Assembly: GCF_021654285.1 (NCBI RefSeq)
Contig: NZ_JAKFZS010000009.1
Coordinates: 62,001 to 126,000, forward strand
Direction of reading: 5' to 3'
Source: Pseudoalteromonas luteoviolacea
GTDB taxonomy: Bacteria > Pseudomonadota > Gammaproteobacteria > Enterobacterales > Alteromonadaceae
DNA length: 64,000 nucleotides
The notes under the pieces were generated by a model. The model was not told the DNA's origin, made no database searches, and worked only from the letters and a program-made list of their open reading frames with translations. Position 1 is the stretch's first letter, and the number at the start of each line of letters is the position of its first letter. Below, in pieces: positions 52,318-61,381 of the stretch. Made by a program: the position numbers and the translations under genes.

Positions 52318-54486
52318 TTGAAAACACTGCCCGAAAAATATTATCTCACGCACTTTTTTGAGCTGCTTGATTACTTAACGCAAACCAGCTGGGATTTGTT
52401 AAGTGATAAGCAGCGAGAGAAAATTAATGAGTTTAAGCGCCTTTCGCAAGATGCGCAGTGTTTATTAGTTCGGGTGATCAATCGAAAGCGTGATTTTGTG
52501 TGCGATACTGATCTCGTTTACGATGAAATCACAGACTATGATCAGGCTTATCAAACGCTAAAAACATGTGGCTGGATAAGTCATGCAACATCCAATTCCG
52601 AGCTTGAAGGCTTAATTTCAGAACTGAACAAAACCCAGCTCATTGCCCTTGTGAAAACCCATACTTTTGATGAACCACCTGTAAAATCCGCAAAAAAAGC
52701 ACAGTGGCTTGACTATACGTTATCTCAGATAGAGGGTATCCACCCTGCATCAGCTATCTTTCAAGAATACTTTTTTTCGCCTTTCAAAGCGGATTTCTCC
52801 TATTTTTTGTTTTTATTTTTTGGAAAGTTAGGTGGTGCACTGTCGCAGTTTTCGATGCGAGATTTAGGGGTGATGCAAACGCAAAATCAAAGAGAGCAGG
52901 GCAATGCACATTTTGAACACCGAGAAGAAGCACTCAGTGCTTACCAATATTGTAATTTGTACAGCGAGCTAAAATTATTGCCGTCTAATTCTTTGATAGA
53001 GCATGCACGGAAATTAGTGTCAGGGGAATACACTTCCCCAGAGGGCCAGTTAGCAAAAGTAAAATACGACCATCTCTGTTATAAGTTAGCAAACCTAGTT
53101 GCCAGTGAAGATTCAGATTTAAGCGCCGCTTTACTGACGTTAAGTGCTCACCCTAAGGCGCAAGAAAAATATATCCGCCAACTGTACGCACAAGGTCAGC
53201 ATGACAAGTGTAAAGAGTTGATTGAGCAGATACTTGACGCGCCCGGTGACGAGCAACTGCTGTTTTTTGCTGAGGACTTCTACCGACTTAAATTTACCCA
53301 ATCCCGTACTTCACTACTGACAGATATGTTAAGAGGCAGTGGTGCGCCGATCGCACTGGATGAAGCTTATGTCGGATACGTTGAACAAGGCTTAGTTGAG
53401 TATTATGGTCGCTCAGAGGTTCAAGCTTATCACTGTGAAAATAAGCTTTGGCGCACCTTATTTTGTTTAAGTTTTTGGCATGAGTTGTTTGAAGACTCAA
53501 GAAATGCGTTTTCAAATGAGTTTGAGCGCACACCCAAGTGCATTAAAGATAACTATTTTTATCAAGTGTTTGAGGTGGAAATAGAGCAGCGTTTAAGTAC
53601 GTTTTCGAGTAATTCACAGTTATTAAATTGGTTAGTTAAGCAAGCGTCAGAAAAGTTTGGTTCTCACAATCGTTTGATGCATTGGCATCCTGATGGACTT
53701 GCTCAGCTTTTTGAATTTGCAAAACACGCGCCTCTTGATGCTGTGTGTAAGCATCTTCGTGCTATGAGTAAAGATTTCAATGGGCTCAAAGACGGCTACC
53801 CCGACCTGATGCTTTGCCAAAATTCAGTTAAGTTTGTTGAAGTGAAAGCGCCTGGCGATAGTCTTCGTCGTAACCAGCTGATCACGATTAAAAAACTGAT
53901 TGAGTCTGGCTTTGATGTATCCGTTCAAACCGTTCAGTGGCAAGTTCAGCCAGATCAACCTTATGTCATTGTAGATATAGAGACAACAGGGGGTAAAAAA
54001 GAGCATGATAAAATCACCGAGATTGCCATGATTAAAGTGCTCAATGGTAAAATTGTTGGACAGTGGCATAGCCTGATTAACCCACAACGGCGAATACCGC
54101 GTTACATCACTGAGCTTACAGGAATAGACAATGACATGGTGAGTGATGCCCCTATTTTTAGTGAAGTGATTGATGACATTGATGCTTTCAGCCAGCAGGC
54201 CATTTTTGTTGCGCACAATGTGAATTTTGATTTTGGCTTTATAAAAGCGGAATTTGCCCGTCAAGAACGATATTTTAAACGTGCGAAGTTATGTACAGTC
54301 CAATTGGGCCGCAAGTGGCTTCCTGGCCATGCCTCTTACTCGCTGGGTAAAATCTGTCAGGATTTAGGGATTGCATTAAACGGTCATCACCGAGCCTTAA
54401 ACGACGCAATGGCAACCGTTGAGTTGTTTAACTTAATTAATCAAAAACGACTCAGTGATAATCCACAAGAGACAAAAGGCGGTTAA
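52318..54486 (+). CDS. FAN1-type VRR-NUC nuclease fused to a DEDDh 3'-5' exonuclease
   Basis: A 722-residue protein. The N-terminal two-thirds resemble bacterial FAN1 (helical DNA-binding and TPR-like parts), ending in a VRR-NUC nuclease with YPDLMLC and EVKAPGDSLRRNQ at about 500-525. From about 545, a DnaQ/Epsilon-type exonuclease begins: D-x-E in VIVDIETTG, NFDFGF, and H-x4-D in HHRALNDA. FAN1 nucleases cut flaps and repair interstrand crosslinks; the exonuclease could resect the product. The start is TTG 52318 (weak AGG upstream), because no nearby in-frame ATG keeps the N-terminus. It follows the kinase gene but seems independent. Confidence 0.87.
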   Translation: MKTLPEKYYLTHFFELLDYLTQTSWDLLSDKQREKINEFKRLSQDAQCLLVRVINRKRDFVCDTDLVYDEITDYDQAYQTLKTCGWISHATSNSELEGLISELNKTQLIALVKTHTFDEPPVKSAKKAQWLDYTLSQIEGIHPASAIFQEYFFSPFKADFSYFLFLFFGKLGGALSQFSMRDLGVMQTQNQREQGNAHFEHREEALSAYQYCNLYSELKLLPSNSLIEHARKLVSGEYTSPEGQLAKVKYDHLCYKLANLVASEDSDLSAALLTLSAHPKAQEKYIRQLYAQGQHDKCKELIEQILDAPGDEQLLFFAEDFYRLKFTQSRTSLLTDMLRGSGAPIALDEAYVGYVEQGLVEYYGRSEVQAYHCENKLWRTLFCLSFWHELFEDSRNAFSNEFERTPKCIKDNYFYQVFEVEIEQRLSTFSSNSQLLNWLVKQASEKFGSHNRLMHWHPDGLAQLFEFAKHAPLDAVCKHLRAMSKDFNGLKDGYPDLMLCQNSVKFVEVKAPGDSLRRNQLITIKKLIESGFDVSVQTVQWQVQPDQPYVIVDIETTGGKKEHDKITEIAMIKVLNGKIVGQWHSLINPQRRIPRYITELTGIDNDMVSDAPIFSEVIDDIDAFSQQAIFVAHNVNFDFGFIKAEFARQERYFKRAKLCTVQLGRKWLPGHASYSLGKICQDLGIALNGHHRALNDAMATVELFNLINQKRLSDNPQETKGG

Positions 54487-54535
54487 TAAATGTCACAATT
54501 TGACTTTAGCTTGTGTAAGCAAAGAGAGGGATACA

Positions 54536-54913
54536 TTGTTTAATACTTTAGTGATGTTTATCAGCAAATGTGGGGTTGCAGTGTCTTTAATTGCCCTTGC
54601 TATGCTATTTATACCAATACTGGGCAATAACATGACCTTGCTATTGATTGTGATTGGCGCGCTTATATTGTTAAACATACTAATGTGTGTGGTTTTTTAT
54701 AAAGATAAATCAAGTGCTAAGAAAGAGGCGCAAAGGGTACCAGAAAAGACACTCATTTTGTTGTCTGCTTTAGCGCTACACAGTACAACGCATTTAGTGA
54801 TGCATTTTACCCGACATAAAACCAATAAAGTGTCGTTTCAAGTTAAACTGCTAATGGCGATTGCTATTCAATTTACGCTGAGTGTAATTGGCTTTGTGCA
54901 CATTTATGTATGA
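54536..54913 (+). CDS. DUF1294 family small membrane protein
   Basis: A 125-residue inner-membrane protein with about four helices. The DUF1294 pattern is visible: YKDKSSAKKEAQRVPE, a leucine-rich helix, and TRHKTNKVSFQ. In many relatives a cold-shock domain precedes it; here there is none. I chose TTG 54536, with GAGAGGG 5 bases upstream, because the longer frame from 54455 overlaps the exonuclease gene. The function of the family is unknown. A convergent terminator follows. Confidence 0.78.
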   Translation: MFNTLVMFISKCGVAVSLIALAMLFIPILGNNMTLLLIVIGALILLNILMCVVFYKDKSSAKKEAQRVPEKTLILLSALALHSTTHLVMHFTRHKTNKVSFQVKLLMAIAIQFTLSVIGFVHIYV

Positions 54914-54954
54914 AGCTAAGTGACCTGTTTAACTTGTATTCAATCATGCAATAA

Positions 54955-54991
54955 AACGCCAGTAAGGTGACAAACTTAACTTACTGGCGTT
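54955..54991. terminator. Bidirectional terminator between convergent genes
   Basis: AACGCCAGTAAG (54955-54966) and CTTACTGGCGTT (54980-54991) form a perfect 12-bp stem with a 13-base loop, followed by GTTTA rightward and by TTTTAT leftward. It lies between the DUF1294 gene and the leftward symporter gene. Confidence 0.85.
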
Positions 54992-55007
54992 GTTTATTAT
55001 GGGTACT

Positions 55008-57164
55008 TTACTGTTCTGTCAGCTCGTCAAACAATGACCAACGGTGCTCTTTAACTTGCGTACCTTTACCTAAGATCCAATAATCATAATTGCTTTTTAT
55101 AGTGCCTTTGCTTTGTTGAATAGACAGCCAGGTATTGACGTAATTAAGAATATCTACATTGCGTTTCGCTACCGCAAAGCCAACAGGATATTTAAGCTCC
55201 GCACCATTTGGCACAACTACACCGTATTCAGGATAGAACATGCTCCATGCAAAGCCGGCTTCAGCACTAATCACTAAGGCATCAAAGTCACTACTTTGTT
55301 CAAAAAAGGACTGGTGATTACCAAGTTGTTTGACCTTAATATGCTGATATTGTCTTGCCACATCGCGCATCAGTGGTTGATACTCGACATGAGCAAGGCT
55401 AAGACCGTCTTTATTCAGTAGCTGATCTTTTGACGCAAACTCTTTGAGCCTGTGATCTTTGGCAACCAAGGCCAATTGCAGCTCCATAACCGGATTTGTA
55501 AAGCGAACACGGCTTAAGTCCAAAACGCTCATTTCAAGGCCTGACATAGCGATGTCAAAGTAGCCTTTGTTGAGATACTCAGCCAGTTGATGCTTTTTAA
55601 AAGGGATAAACTCAACCTTAACTTGTAAGTCAGATGCTAACTTATGTGCTAATCCAATATCGAAACCAACTAGCTCACCTTTTTGATTGAAATAACTAAA
55701 CGGCACATTGTCGACTAGGTAGCCAACCCGCAATAAATTACGTTTTTGGATAATATCAATATTGGTGAGTGAGAGTTCACCGCTCTGATATGCCTTTGGC
55801 ACATGATTTAATACATCGCTTGGCACTTGATCTGATACCACCATGTTTGCAATCACATCGTCTGCGCCTTTGGTGCTTTTTGCCAAATAGTTATTGGCGG
55901 TAAAACTCAATACCATAAATGCAGGCAGGAACACTGAAAGAAGCGCTAGATAGTATAAAGAGCGGATGCGTTTGAGGTGCAACTGTTTTTTGTTGTAAAA
56001 AATACACAGCAAGGTAACCGCGAAAATATATACAACAGTAGTTGGAGAGACCACTTTAGCCGTTAAAACGGACATAGATAAATACAATTGATAGCTGTCC
56101 GCTGGGATTTTTAAACTATCAAGCATATAAGGAATCGCAATGTGGACGTTTGCAAAGTAGCTCAGCATTGCTGAGAGTGTGACATTTGGAATTTGCTCTA
56201 ACGAAATAGGATTCCCGGTCAACCAGGCTGCAAAGGTGACAAACATTAAGGTTGTGAGTTTACCTAAACTTGGGAAGGTGTACGCAATAGGCACTAAGAC
56301 CTCGGCAATATGATCAGACTCTTCATCACTGCGTTTTATTTTTTGTAAGTGTGCTTTAATACCTTCAGTGATCACTGGCAGTACAATAAACACGTTACCT
56401 GTACTAAATGCCGTTATCCACGCATTGCGCATGACTTTTATCAGATCTCGATATTTCACGGGTGTGAGCGCTGCGACCAGCATAGGAAGCAGAGCAAACA
56501 TGAGATAAAAGCCCAAGCAAATGACCAACACTAAGTATATTTGCAAGTTGCTAAGCTCTTCTTGACCGATAGTACCCGCAGTGCTGGCAGTCATAGAGAA
56601 GATCCCGATTGGAAAAAATTTGATGACCTTTTTCGACATCACAGTCAAGCCTTGACCGACCACCTCAAGTACATCTAATAATTGATTTTTTCTGCCATTA
56701 GGTATGAGCGCTAAACCTAATGCGATGCAAAATATGACCAATGCAGGCACGTTGCCATCTGCCATTGAAGCAAAGGGGTTTGATGGAATATATTGCTGTA
56801 CAAAATTTACTTCGGGCGCTTGTGCGACGAGGGCGGGGGAGAAGAAAGTACCCGCGTCATGGCTTGGTAAAGTTAAGGTAAAGCACCAAATAACGGCAAG
56901 GCCAATAACCCAAAGTGCAACCATGGTAATGGCGGCTTTGGCTAAGACCGTTTTGACCTGATCAGAACTGAATTTACCGAGTCCGACAACAAGACTGACT
57001 ACGATATAAGGAAATATGGTGATTTGCATTAGGCTGACAAAGCCTTCGCCAATGGGTTTTAAAAATGCTACACGTTCACCAAAAATGAGCCCAGTGGCAA
57101 TACCGAGGATCAATGCCCACAGCATCCAGTTCATGCTTTTAATCCAATCGAATACTCTATTCAT
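55008..57164 (-). CDS. Dicarboxylate/amino acid:cation symporter fused to a periplasmic solute-binding domain
   Basis: A 718-residue fusion. Residues 1-425 are a DAACS/GltP-type secondary transporter with about eight helices; the family re-entrant-loop serine-rich and NMD motifs are only partly recognisable here (AFSTGNVFIVLPV, ATPL-type region). After a transmembrane helix (about 405-425), residues 470-710 form a complete family 3 solute-binding domain (RVGYLVDNVPFSYFNQKG, VGFDIGLAHKL, FDIAMSGLEMS). The latter is usually a separate lipoprotein of ABC importers or a sensor. Tethering may deliver an amino or organic acid to the carrier or gate it. It is a single gene, convergent with the previous. 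Confidence 0.88.
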   Translation of the reverse strand: MNRVFDWIKSMNWMLWALILGIATGLIFGERVAFLKPIGEGFVSLMQITIFPYIVVSLVVGLGKFSSDQVKTVLAKAAITMVALWVIGLAVIWCFTLTLPSHDAGTFFSPALVAQAPEVNFVQQYIPSNPFASMADGNVPALVIFCIALGLALIPNGRKNQLLDVLEVVGQGLTVMSKKVIKFFPIGIFSMTASTAGTIGQEELSNLQIYLVLVICLGFYLMFALLPMLVAALTPVKYRDLIKVMRNAWITAFSTGNVFIVLPVITEGIKAHLQKIKRSDEESDHIAEVLVPIAYTFPSLGKLTTLMFVTFAAWLTGNPISLEQIPNVTLSAMLSYFANVHIAIPYMLDSLKIPADSYQLYLSMSVLTAKVVSPTTVVYIFAVTLLCIFYNKKQLHLKRIRSLYYLALLSVFLPAFMVLSFTANNYLAKSTKGADDVIANMVVSDQVPSDVLNHVPKAYQSGELSLTNIDIIQKRNLLRVGYLVDNVPFSYFNQKGELVGFDIGLAHKLASDLQVKVEFIPFKKHQLAEYLNKGYFDIAMSGLEMSVLDLSRVRFTNPVMELQLALVAKDHRLKEFASKDQLLNKDGLSLAHVEYQPLMRDVARQYQHIKVKQLGNHQSFFEQSSDFDALVISAEAGFAWSMFYPEYGVVVPNGAELKYPVGFAVAKRNVDILNYVNTWLSIQQSKGTIKSNYDYWILGKGTQVKEHRWSLFDELTEQ

Positions 57165-57300
57165 TGTTACCCGCCGCAGTTAAATAGGTGCGCGATTATA
57201 TTGAGGTTAGCTGAAATTAATCTGAATGCATGAAATGAAATAAAACAAATGCTTTGTAAGCTATGAAAAAATATAGATTTGATGTGAGTAAGTATTCACA

Positions 57301-57326
57301 AAAGGCCGCAAATTTTCGCCGCGGCC
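57301..57326 (-). terminator. Terminator after the unknown leftward gene
   Basis: On the minus strand a GGCCGC/GCGGCC stem (57304-57309 with 57321-57326, 11-base loop) is followed by TTTTG. It is 47 bases beyond the stop of the 161-residue protein. Confidence 0.7.
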
Positions 57327-57372
57327 AGGGTAAAAATGCATGAAGAATAAATTGTGAAATTTACGGAAGGTT

Positions 57373-57858
57373 TTAGATTTCGTAATCTTCACCATTTTTG
57401 CTGCGATAGCATTTGCAGCGAGATTCATCGAGTAAAGTGTGCTGAACGCCATCGATAAAGCTCATCCATAACTTGGTGTGCTGACGGTTTTGCGTATCAA
57501 TGGAGCTAAACGGTGTTTCGTACTGTACATCATTAATATGAGCTTTGTCGTACTTGCCATTCTCTCCCGCGATGTTAAAGCTGAGTTCGATGTGCAGGCC
57601 ATCGTCTTTTTGCAGCAAAATAGTCGTGGGCTCTTCTTTATGACCACACAGCGCTACAAATTGCTTGGTATTTTTTAATCCACAGTGTTGCCCATCTTCA
57701 AAAAAGACCATTAGGTGATTGTAATAAACAACATAAGCACTAACTTGTGTATGTGAACCAAACTCAAGCGGACAGTGTTGATCTAAAAATTGCTTTGCAA
57801 TTACGAGCTTTTGACATTCTTCACTTAGTGGTGGTGTTGTTTGAAGTTGTGCTTTCAT
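57373..57858 (-). CDS. Unknown cytoplasmic protein divergent from the XRE regulator
   Basis: A 161-residue protein with no signal peptide or membrane segment. Sequence alternates beta strands and turns (VSAYVVYYNHLMVFFEDGQ), has five cysteines, and ends in a basic-cysteine tail (SRCKCYRSKNGED). I do not recognise the family. It diverges from the large XRE regulator across a 265-base region that holds a short palindrome, so the two may be co-regulated. A GGGGATAC-type ribosome-binding site precedes ATG 57858, and a terminator follows. Confidence 0.7.
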   Translation of the reverse strand: MKAQLQTTPPLSEECQKLVIAKQFLDQHCPLEFGSHTQVSAYVVYYNHLMVFFEDGQHCGLKNTKQFVALCGHKEEPTTILLQKDDGLHIELSFNIAGENGKYDKAHINDVQYETPFSSIDTQNRQHTKLWMSFIDGVQHTLLDESRCKCYRSKNGEDYEI

Positions 57859-57982
57859 TGATGTATCCCCAGTTACCGAAATTAAATTGTTGTGAACGTT
57901 ATGGTTGTCTCATAACGTGCGCTGATTAATTGACTACAATTTCAGTGTATAAAAAATTATCAATAAATTTCACAAAAAGAAT

Positions 57983-57995
57983 TTTACAGTGTAAA
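57983..57995. promoter_or_regulatory. Palindrome in the XRE divergent promoter
   Basis: TTTACAGTGTAAA is a perfect 13-base dyad followed closely by a TTTTACAAAA repeat. It lies 129 bases before the regulator start and 125 bases before the leftward gene start, a suitable place for an autoregulatory operator. The ligand protein is a guess. Confidence 0.4.
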
Positions 57996-58123
57996 TTTTA
58001 CAAAATCTGGTCTGACCTCTTGTTGTAAAATGGCCGAGTTTATGCTCTTTTATATCATGCACATGTTCAAAAACAGTCGTAAATATTGATGAAAGTCGCT
58101 TAAATTAGAAGGGTTGGTATTAA

Positions 58124-59626
58124 ATGAAAAAAACATCAGAACTGATGCGTAAGTCTCACTTTCTTGGTACCAAGATCCGCAACTTACGAAAGCGTAATCA
58201 TTTGACGCTTGAGGATCTCTCTGCTCGTTGTATTCGTGTAGACCCTCAGACCGCGCCTTCAGTTTCATATTTATCCATGATTGAGAGAGGGAAACGTACG
58301 CCAAGTAGTGAGATGTTAGAGAATTTTTCTGAAGTCTTTCAAAAGCCGCTAGCTTGGTTTTTAGATACGGACCCTGAGCCTGACGCAATTACCCCACAAA
58401 AAGGACGTTCTGGTGGAATTGAGGGGATGGCACTAGAGCCTAATTTCTTATTTTCTAATGATATTTTACAAATAGCGATACCAGAGATGTTATCTCAGAC
58501 AGGGATCAGTGGCAGACAGTTTGCGCATTTATTAATCCGAGCGCATCAAGAACATCATCAAAATCACTTTCCGGACCTTGAGCGTGCAGCAGATGAAGTG
58601 GGTGGTAAAAATCTATATTTAACGGTTGATGACCTTTTGCAATTGATAAAAAAACACGGTCTAGAGATTAAATGGTTTGATAAAGTACCTAACGAAGTGA
58701 TGGATGATAGCGGCCATGTATTCAATCACCTCATTACATCTTATTTTAGCGAACCGAATGTGGTTCATCTGAATAGAGCGTTAGAGAAAAATCCGGCCCG
58801 ATTAAAATACGACTTAGCCGTGCATATAGGACATAGTGTATTGCACGAGCTGGAAGGCTTGCGCTGCGTTTTACGTACAGGTGGGTTTAATACGGCAGTA
58901 TTACCAGCTACTGACACCACGCCAAACGCACAAGATATTTTGACGGCTTGGCATGACTTTGAATCTAGTTTCTTTGCTGGGGCGCTGCTTTGCCCGAAGG
59001 TTGCGTATCGACAGTTATTAGATTCTTATGGTTATGAAATTGATATTCATCAGCAATTGAATATATCGCCATCAGTCGCCATGCGTCGCATGACAGTGGT
59101 GTCACCTTATCCACACTGGCATTATTTTGATGCTTACTTACCAGGCAAGTTAAAGGCTGTGTATCGAGGAAACGGTATTCCATTGCCTTGGGGGAATATG
59201 CGCAGTGTGGAAGACCCCTGTCAACACTGGGCTGTGTTTAGAAAGTTTGTAGCGCAATCTCATCACTCAAGTGCACAATTATCAATTCTAAACGTTAATG
59301 GTAAGCCTCACTTATATTGCTGCGAGTCTCTCAAGGTCAATGATCTGGTTGAAAATGCACATGTGTTGTGTGCAGGTATAGATTTGAACCCCGCGATAGA
59401 CGCGCAAGGTATGAATGCTGACGAGGTTGTTCAAGAACTTCAGGCGTTGTGTATCAAGCAAGGAGGGGCGAGTGTGGTGCCATGGCATTTGAAAAAACAA
59501 CTTATGAGCGTGGCAAAAATCCTCAATATTAACTGGATAGAGCGTGGCATTAATAATGATGTAAGGGTAATTTGCACACGAGGGACAGCATGTCCAAGGC
59601 AGCCAAGCTGTTATGAGACTAATTAA
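58124..59626 (+). CDS. Large XRE-family regulator (IrrE/ScfR-like, probable DUF3612)
   Basis: A 500-residue regulator. Residues 12-75 are a Cro/CI helix-turn-helix (IRNLRKRNHLTLEDLSARC, then SYLSMIERGKRTPSS). The middle (about 150-260) resembles the DUF955/IrrE-type metallopeptidase fold with AVHIGHSVLHELEG in place of a clean HExxH, so peptidase activity is doubtful. The C-terminus (about 380-500) has a CTRGTACPRQPSC cysteine tail and an acyl-CoA-regulator-like layout. Short-chain fatty acyl-CoA regulators (ScfR, such as RamB) share this architecture and control acetate, propionate or glyoxylate genes. The target here is unknown. Confidence 0.84.
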   Translation: MKKTSELMRKSHFLGTKIRNLRKRNHLTLEDLSARCIRVDPQTAPSVSYLSMIERGKRTPSSEMLENFSEVFQKPLAWFLDTDPEPDAITPQKGRSGGIEGMALEPNFLFSNDILQIAIPEMLSQTGISGRQFAHLLIRAHQEHHQNHFPDLERAADEVGGKNLYLTVDDLLQLIKKHGLEIKWFDKVPNEVMDDSGHVFNHLITSYFSEPNVVHLNRALEKNPARLKYDLAVHIGHSVLHELEGLRCVLRTGGFNTAVLPATDTTPNAQDILTAWHDFESSFFAGALLCPKVAYRQLLDSYGYEIDIHQQLNISPSVAMRRMTVVSPYPHWHYFDAYLPGKLKAVYRGNGIPLPWGNMRSVEDPCQHWAVFRKFVAQSHHSSAQLSILNVNGKPHLYCCESLKVNDLVENAHVLCAGIDLNPAIDAQGMNADEVVQELQALCIKQGGASVVPWHLKKQLMSVAKILNINWIERGINNDVRVICTRGTACPRQPSCYETN

Positions 59627-59668
59627 TGTATATACTGTTATTGAAAGCGATAATAGAGCAATAAAAGA

Positions 59669-60493
59669 TTGAACAGAACATCACTGAATAAACGTGGTAT
59701 TAAGTTTCATATTGTATGTATGTATTTACATACTTTAATGATAAGCAGTATAAGCTATGCGCAATCAGAATGTGATAAGACGCTACGAGTAAGCACCAGC
59801 GGTAATTGGCCACCATACTCTCAGCGCATTGATGGACAATATGTGGGTCTTGAAGTTGAGATTGTCGAGCTTGTATTACGTGAGGCTGGTTTTTGTTGGC
59901 AATACGTGGAATTACCCTCCTCAAGTCGCGCATTTAAACAGTTTCAAGAGAACCAAGTAGATATTATTCCTGCCGCAAGCTTTACGCAGTCTAGGCGTAA
60001 ATATGCTGAGTTTAGCCTACCTTATCGGCAAGAGGTGATGCAGTTGTTTACGCATACTAACAATATGCGTGAGTTTGGTACGCCAAAAAATGTAAGTACA
60101 TCTGATTTGCAGCTCAACTTTGGTGACAACCTTATCGCTGTAAGTCGTGGCAGTGTGTATGGACCGCATTTTGCTAATTTTCGTCGGTTATGTGAAGACT
60201 GCGTTGTTGAAACGAATTTTGCGGACGAGCGTTTTAATCTAGTTAAAAAAGAGCGCGTTGAGTATGCTGTGGAAGATTATTTAACGGGGGCGTATTTACT
60301 ACAAAAACCTGAATACGAAGGTATGGTTAAGCCCACCTCGATACGAATATATGAAAACCCAATCCATTATATGTTGCGCCCTGGTATGTTGACTGAAAAG
60401 CAGCTTCAACGACTCAACCTTGCGATCATAAAAAATAGCAGTCGTATTGAAAACATCATTGATACATATAAAAATGCTTATTACAGGGAGTAA
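59669..60493 (+). CDS. Periplasmic solute-binding protein, family 3 type
   Basis: A 274-residue exported protein of the SBP_bac_3 (polar amino-acid-binding) fold, with signal peptide (cleavage near SYA-QS). Landmarks are LRVSTSGNWPPYSQRIDG, YVGLEVEIVELVLREAGF and the DIIPAASFTQSRRKYAEF segment. No permease or ATPase is adjacent, as is common in Alteromonadales, where many such proteins are stand-alone. The start is TTG 59669; no strong ribosome-binding site is seen, and ATGs near residues 18 and 24 are alternatives that would shorten the signal peptide. Ligand unknown. Confidence 0.82.
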   Translation: MNRTSLNKRGIKFHIVCMYLHTLMISSISYAQSECDKTLRVSTSGNWPPYSQRIDGQYVGLEVEIVELVLREAGFCWQYVELPSSSRAFKQFQENQVDIIPAASFTQSRRKYAEFSLPYRQEVMQLFTHTNNMREFGTPKNVSTSDLQLNFGDNLIAVSRGSVYGPHFANFRRLCEDCVVETNFADERFNLVKKERVEYAVEDYLTGAYLLQKPEYEGMVKPTSIRIYENPIHYMLRPGMLTEKQLQRLNLAIIKNSSRIENIIDTYKNAYYRE

Positions 60494-60760
60494 ATCTTGT
60501 CGTAAGGCACATGTTGTATTGATTTTTACCCATACGGAGGCTTAGGCTTCGTTATGAATCATTAAGTTCGTATTTGAACTTTAGCCGGTGGTGGAAAGAG
60601 TGGGCTCGATAGCAAAGAATGGTTTTTTTGGCATAGAATGGTTTTTCTACACGTTGTCAAAAAAAATTTTATCGAGTGACGTGATGGGCTTTAGTAATAA
60701 GTTAGAAGAGAGGACTACACTTAATACTTTTATTTATGCCAGTTTCTATAGTCATGGCGT

Positions 60761-61381
60761 CTACTTCTTTTTTGATGACTCTTGGTGTCCCTTAATCTTA
60801 GAGCCTTCTTTTCTATTGATTTTAAGAATTGAAACATTGTCGTCAACAGGAACTGTACGTGTCGCTAGCCAAAGTATCAAGATGGCTTCGAATAAGCAAA
60901 GCAATGTAAGCATTGGGCTAAATAAATATTGTAAATAGGGTACACTGTCAATCAAATTTAAGTTAAATAAGCACAGTTCAGCTAAAGCAATAAAAATAAC
61001 AACTGCATATAAAAAGTAAATGAGTATTAGTGCGCCTTCCTGTTTAGAGAAATAGAAATTTTGATAGACATCTTTACAAAACTGACTGTACTTTTTGAAT
61101 TCTTTTACAATTAACCTTCTAGCAAGTACGACATAAATATATACCCCACAGTATAAAAAAGCCCATAGATAAAAATAAGCCCCCCAGTGTTTTGCTAGAT
61201 TGCCTATTGCTGTATCAATAAGTTCTACAGTTGCTAATAAGATAAGCAAGCAGCGCGTATTTATACTGTTCCAACCAACAAACAAAGCGATGAGCATGAT
61301 TGGAAAGCTTATGCTGCTAATCGCGAAATAGATAGATTTTAAAGATAGTGCTTCAAGCAAGTGGTGGACCTTCCAATTCAT
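60761..61381 (-). CDS. Multi-pass membrane protein, paralog 1 of 3
   Basis: A 206-residue inner-membrane protein with five or six helices and a basic, polar C-terminal tail. It shares with the two paralogs at 62550 and 63233 the motifs GW-x-IN-x-RC, a central ELIDT, YLWAFLY, Y-Y-V-x-ARRL, FYFSKQEGALIL and the VSI tail. No known enzyme or transporter motif is present, and I recognise no family. The next gene to the right is an XRE-type helix-turn-helix gene on the same strand, but an 835-base gap with an 8-bp tandem repeat separates them. The region is AT-rich relative to the rest. Confidence 0.78.
   Translation of the reverse strand: MNWKVHHLLEALSLKSIYFAISSISFPIMLIALFVGWNSINTRCLLILLATVELIDTAIGNLAKHWGAYFYLWAFLYCGVYIYVVLARRLIVKEFKKYSQFCKDVYQNFYFSKQEGALILIYFLYAVVIFIALAELCLFNLNLIDSVPYLQYLFSPMLTLLCLFEAILILWLATRTVPVDDNVSILKINRKEGSKIKGHQESSKKK

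Noticed and set aside
60588..60938. Open reading frame of 116 codons on the + strand
   Set aside because: It lies mainly opposite membrane paralog 1, has no ribosome-binding site and no recognisable motif; a shadow frame.
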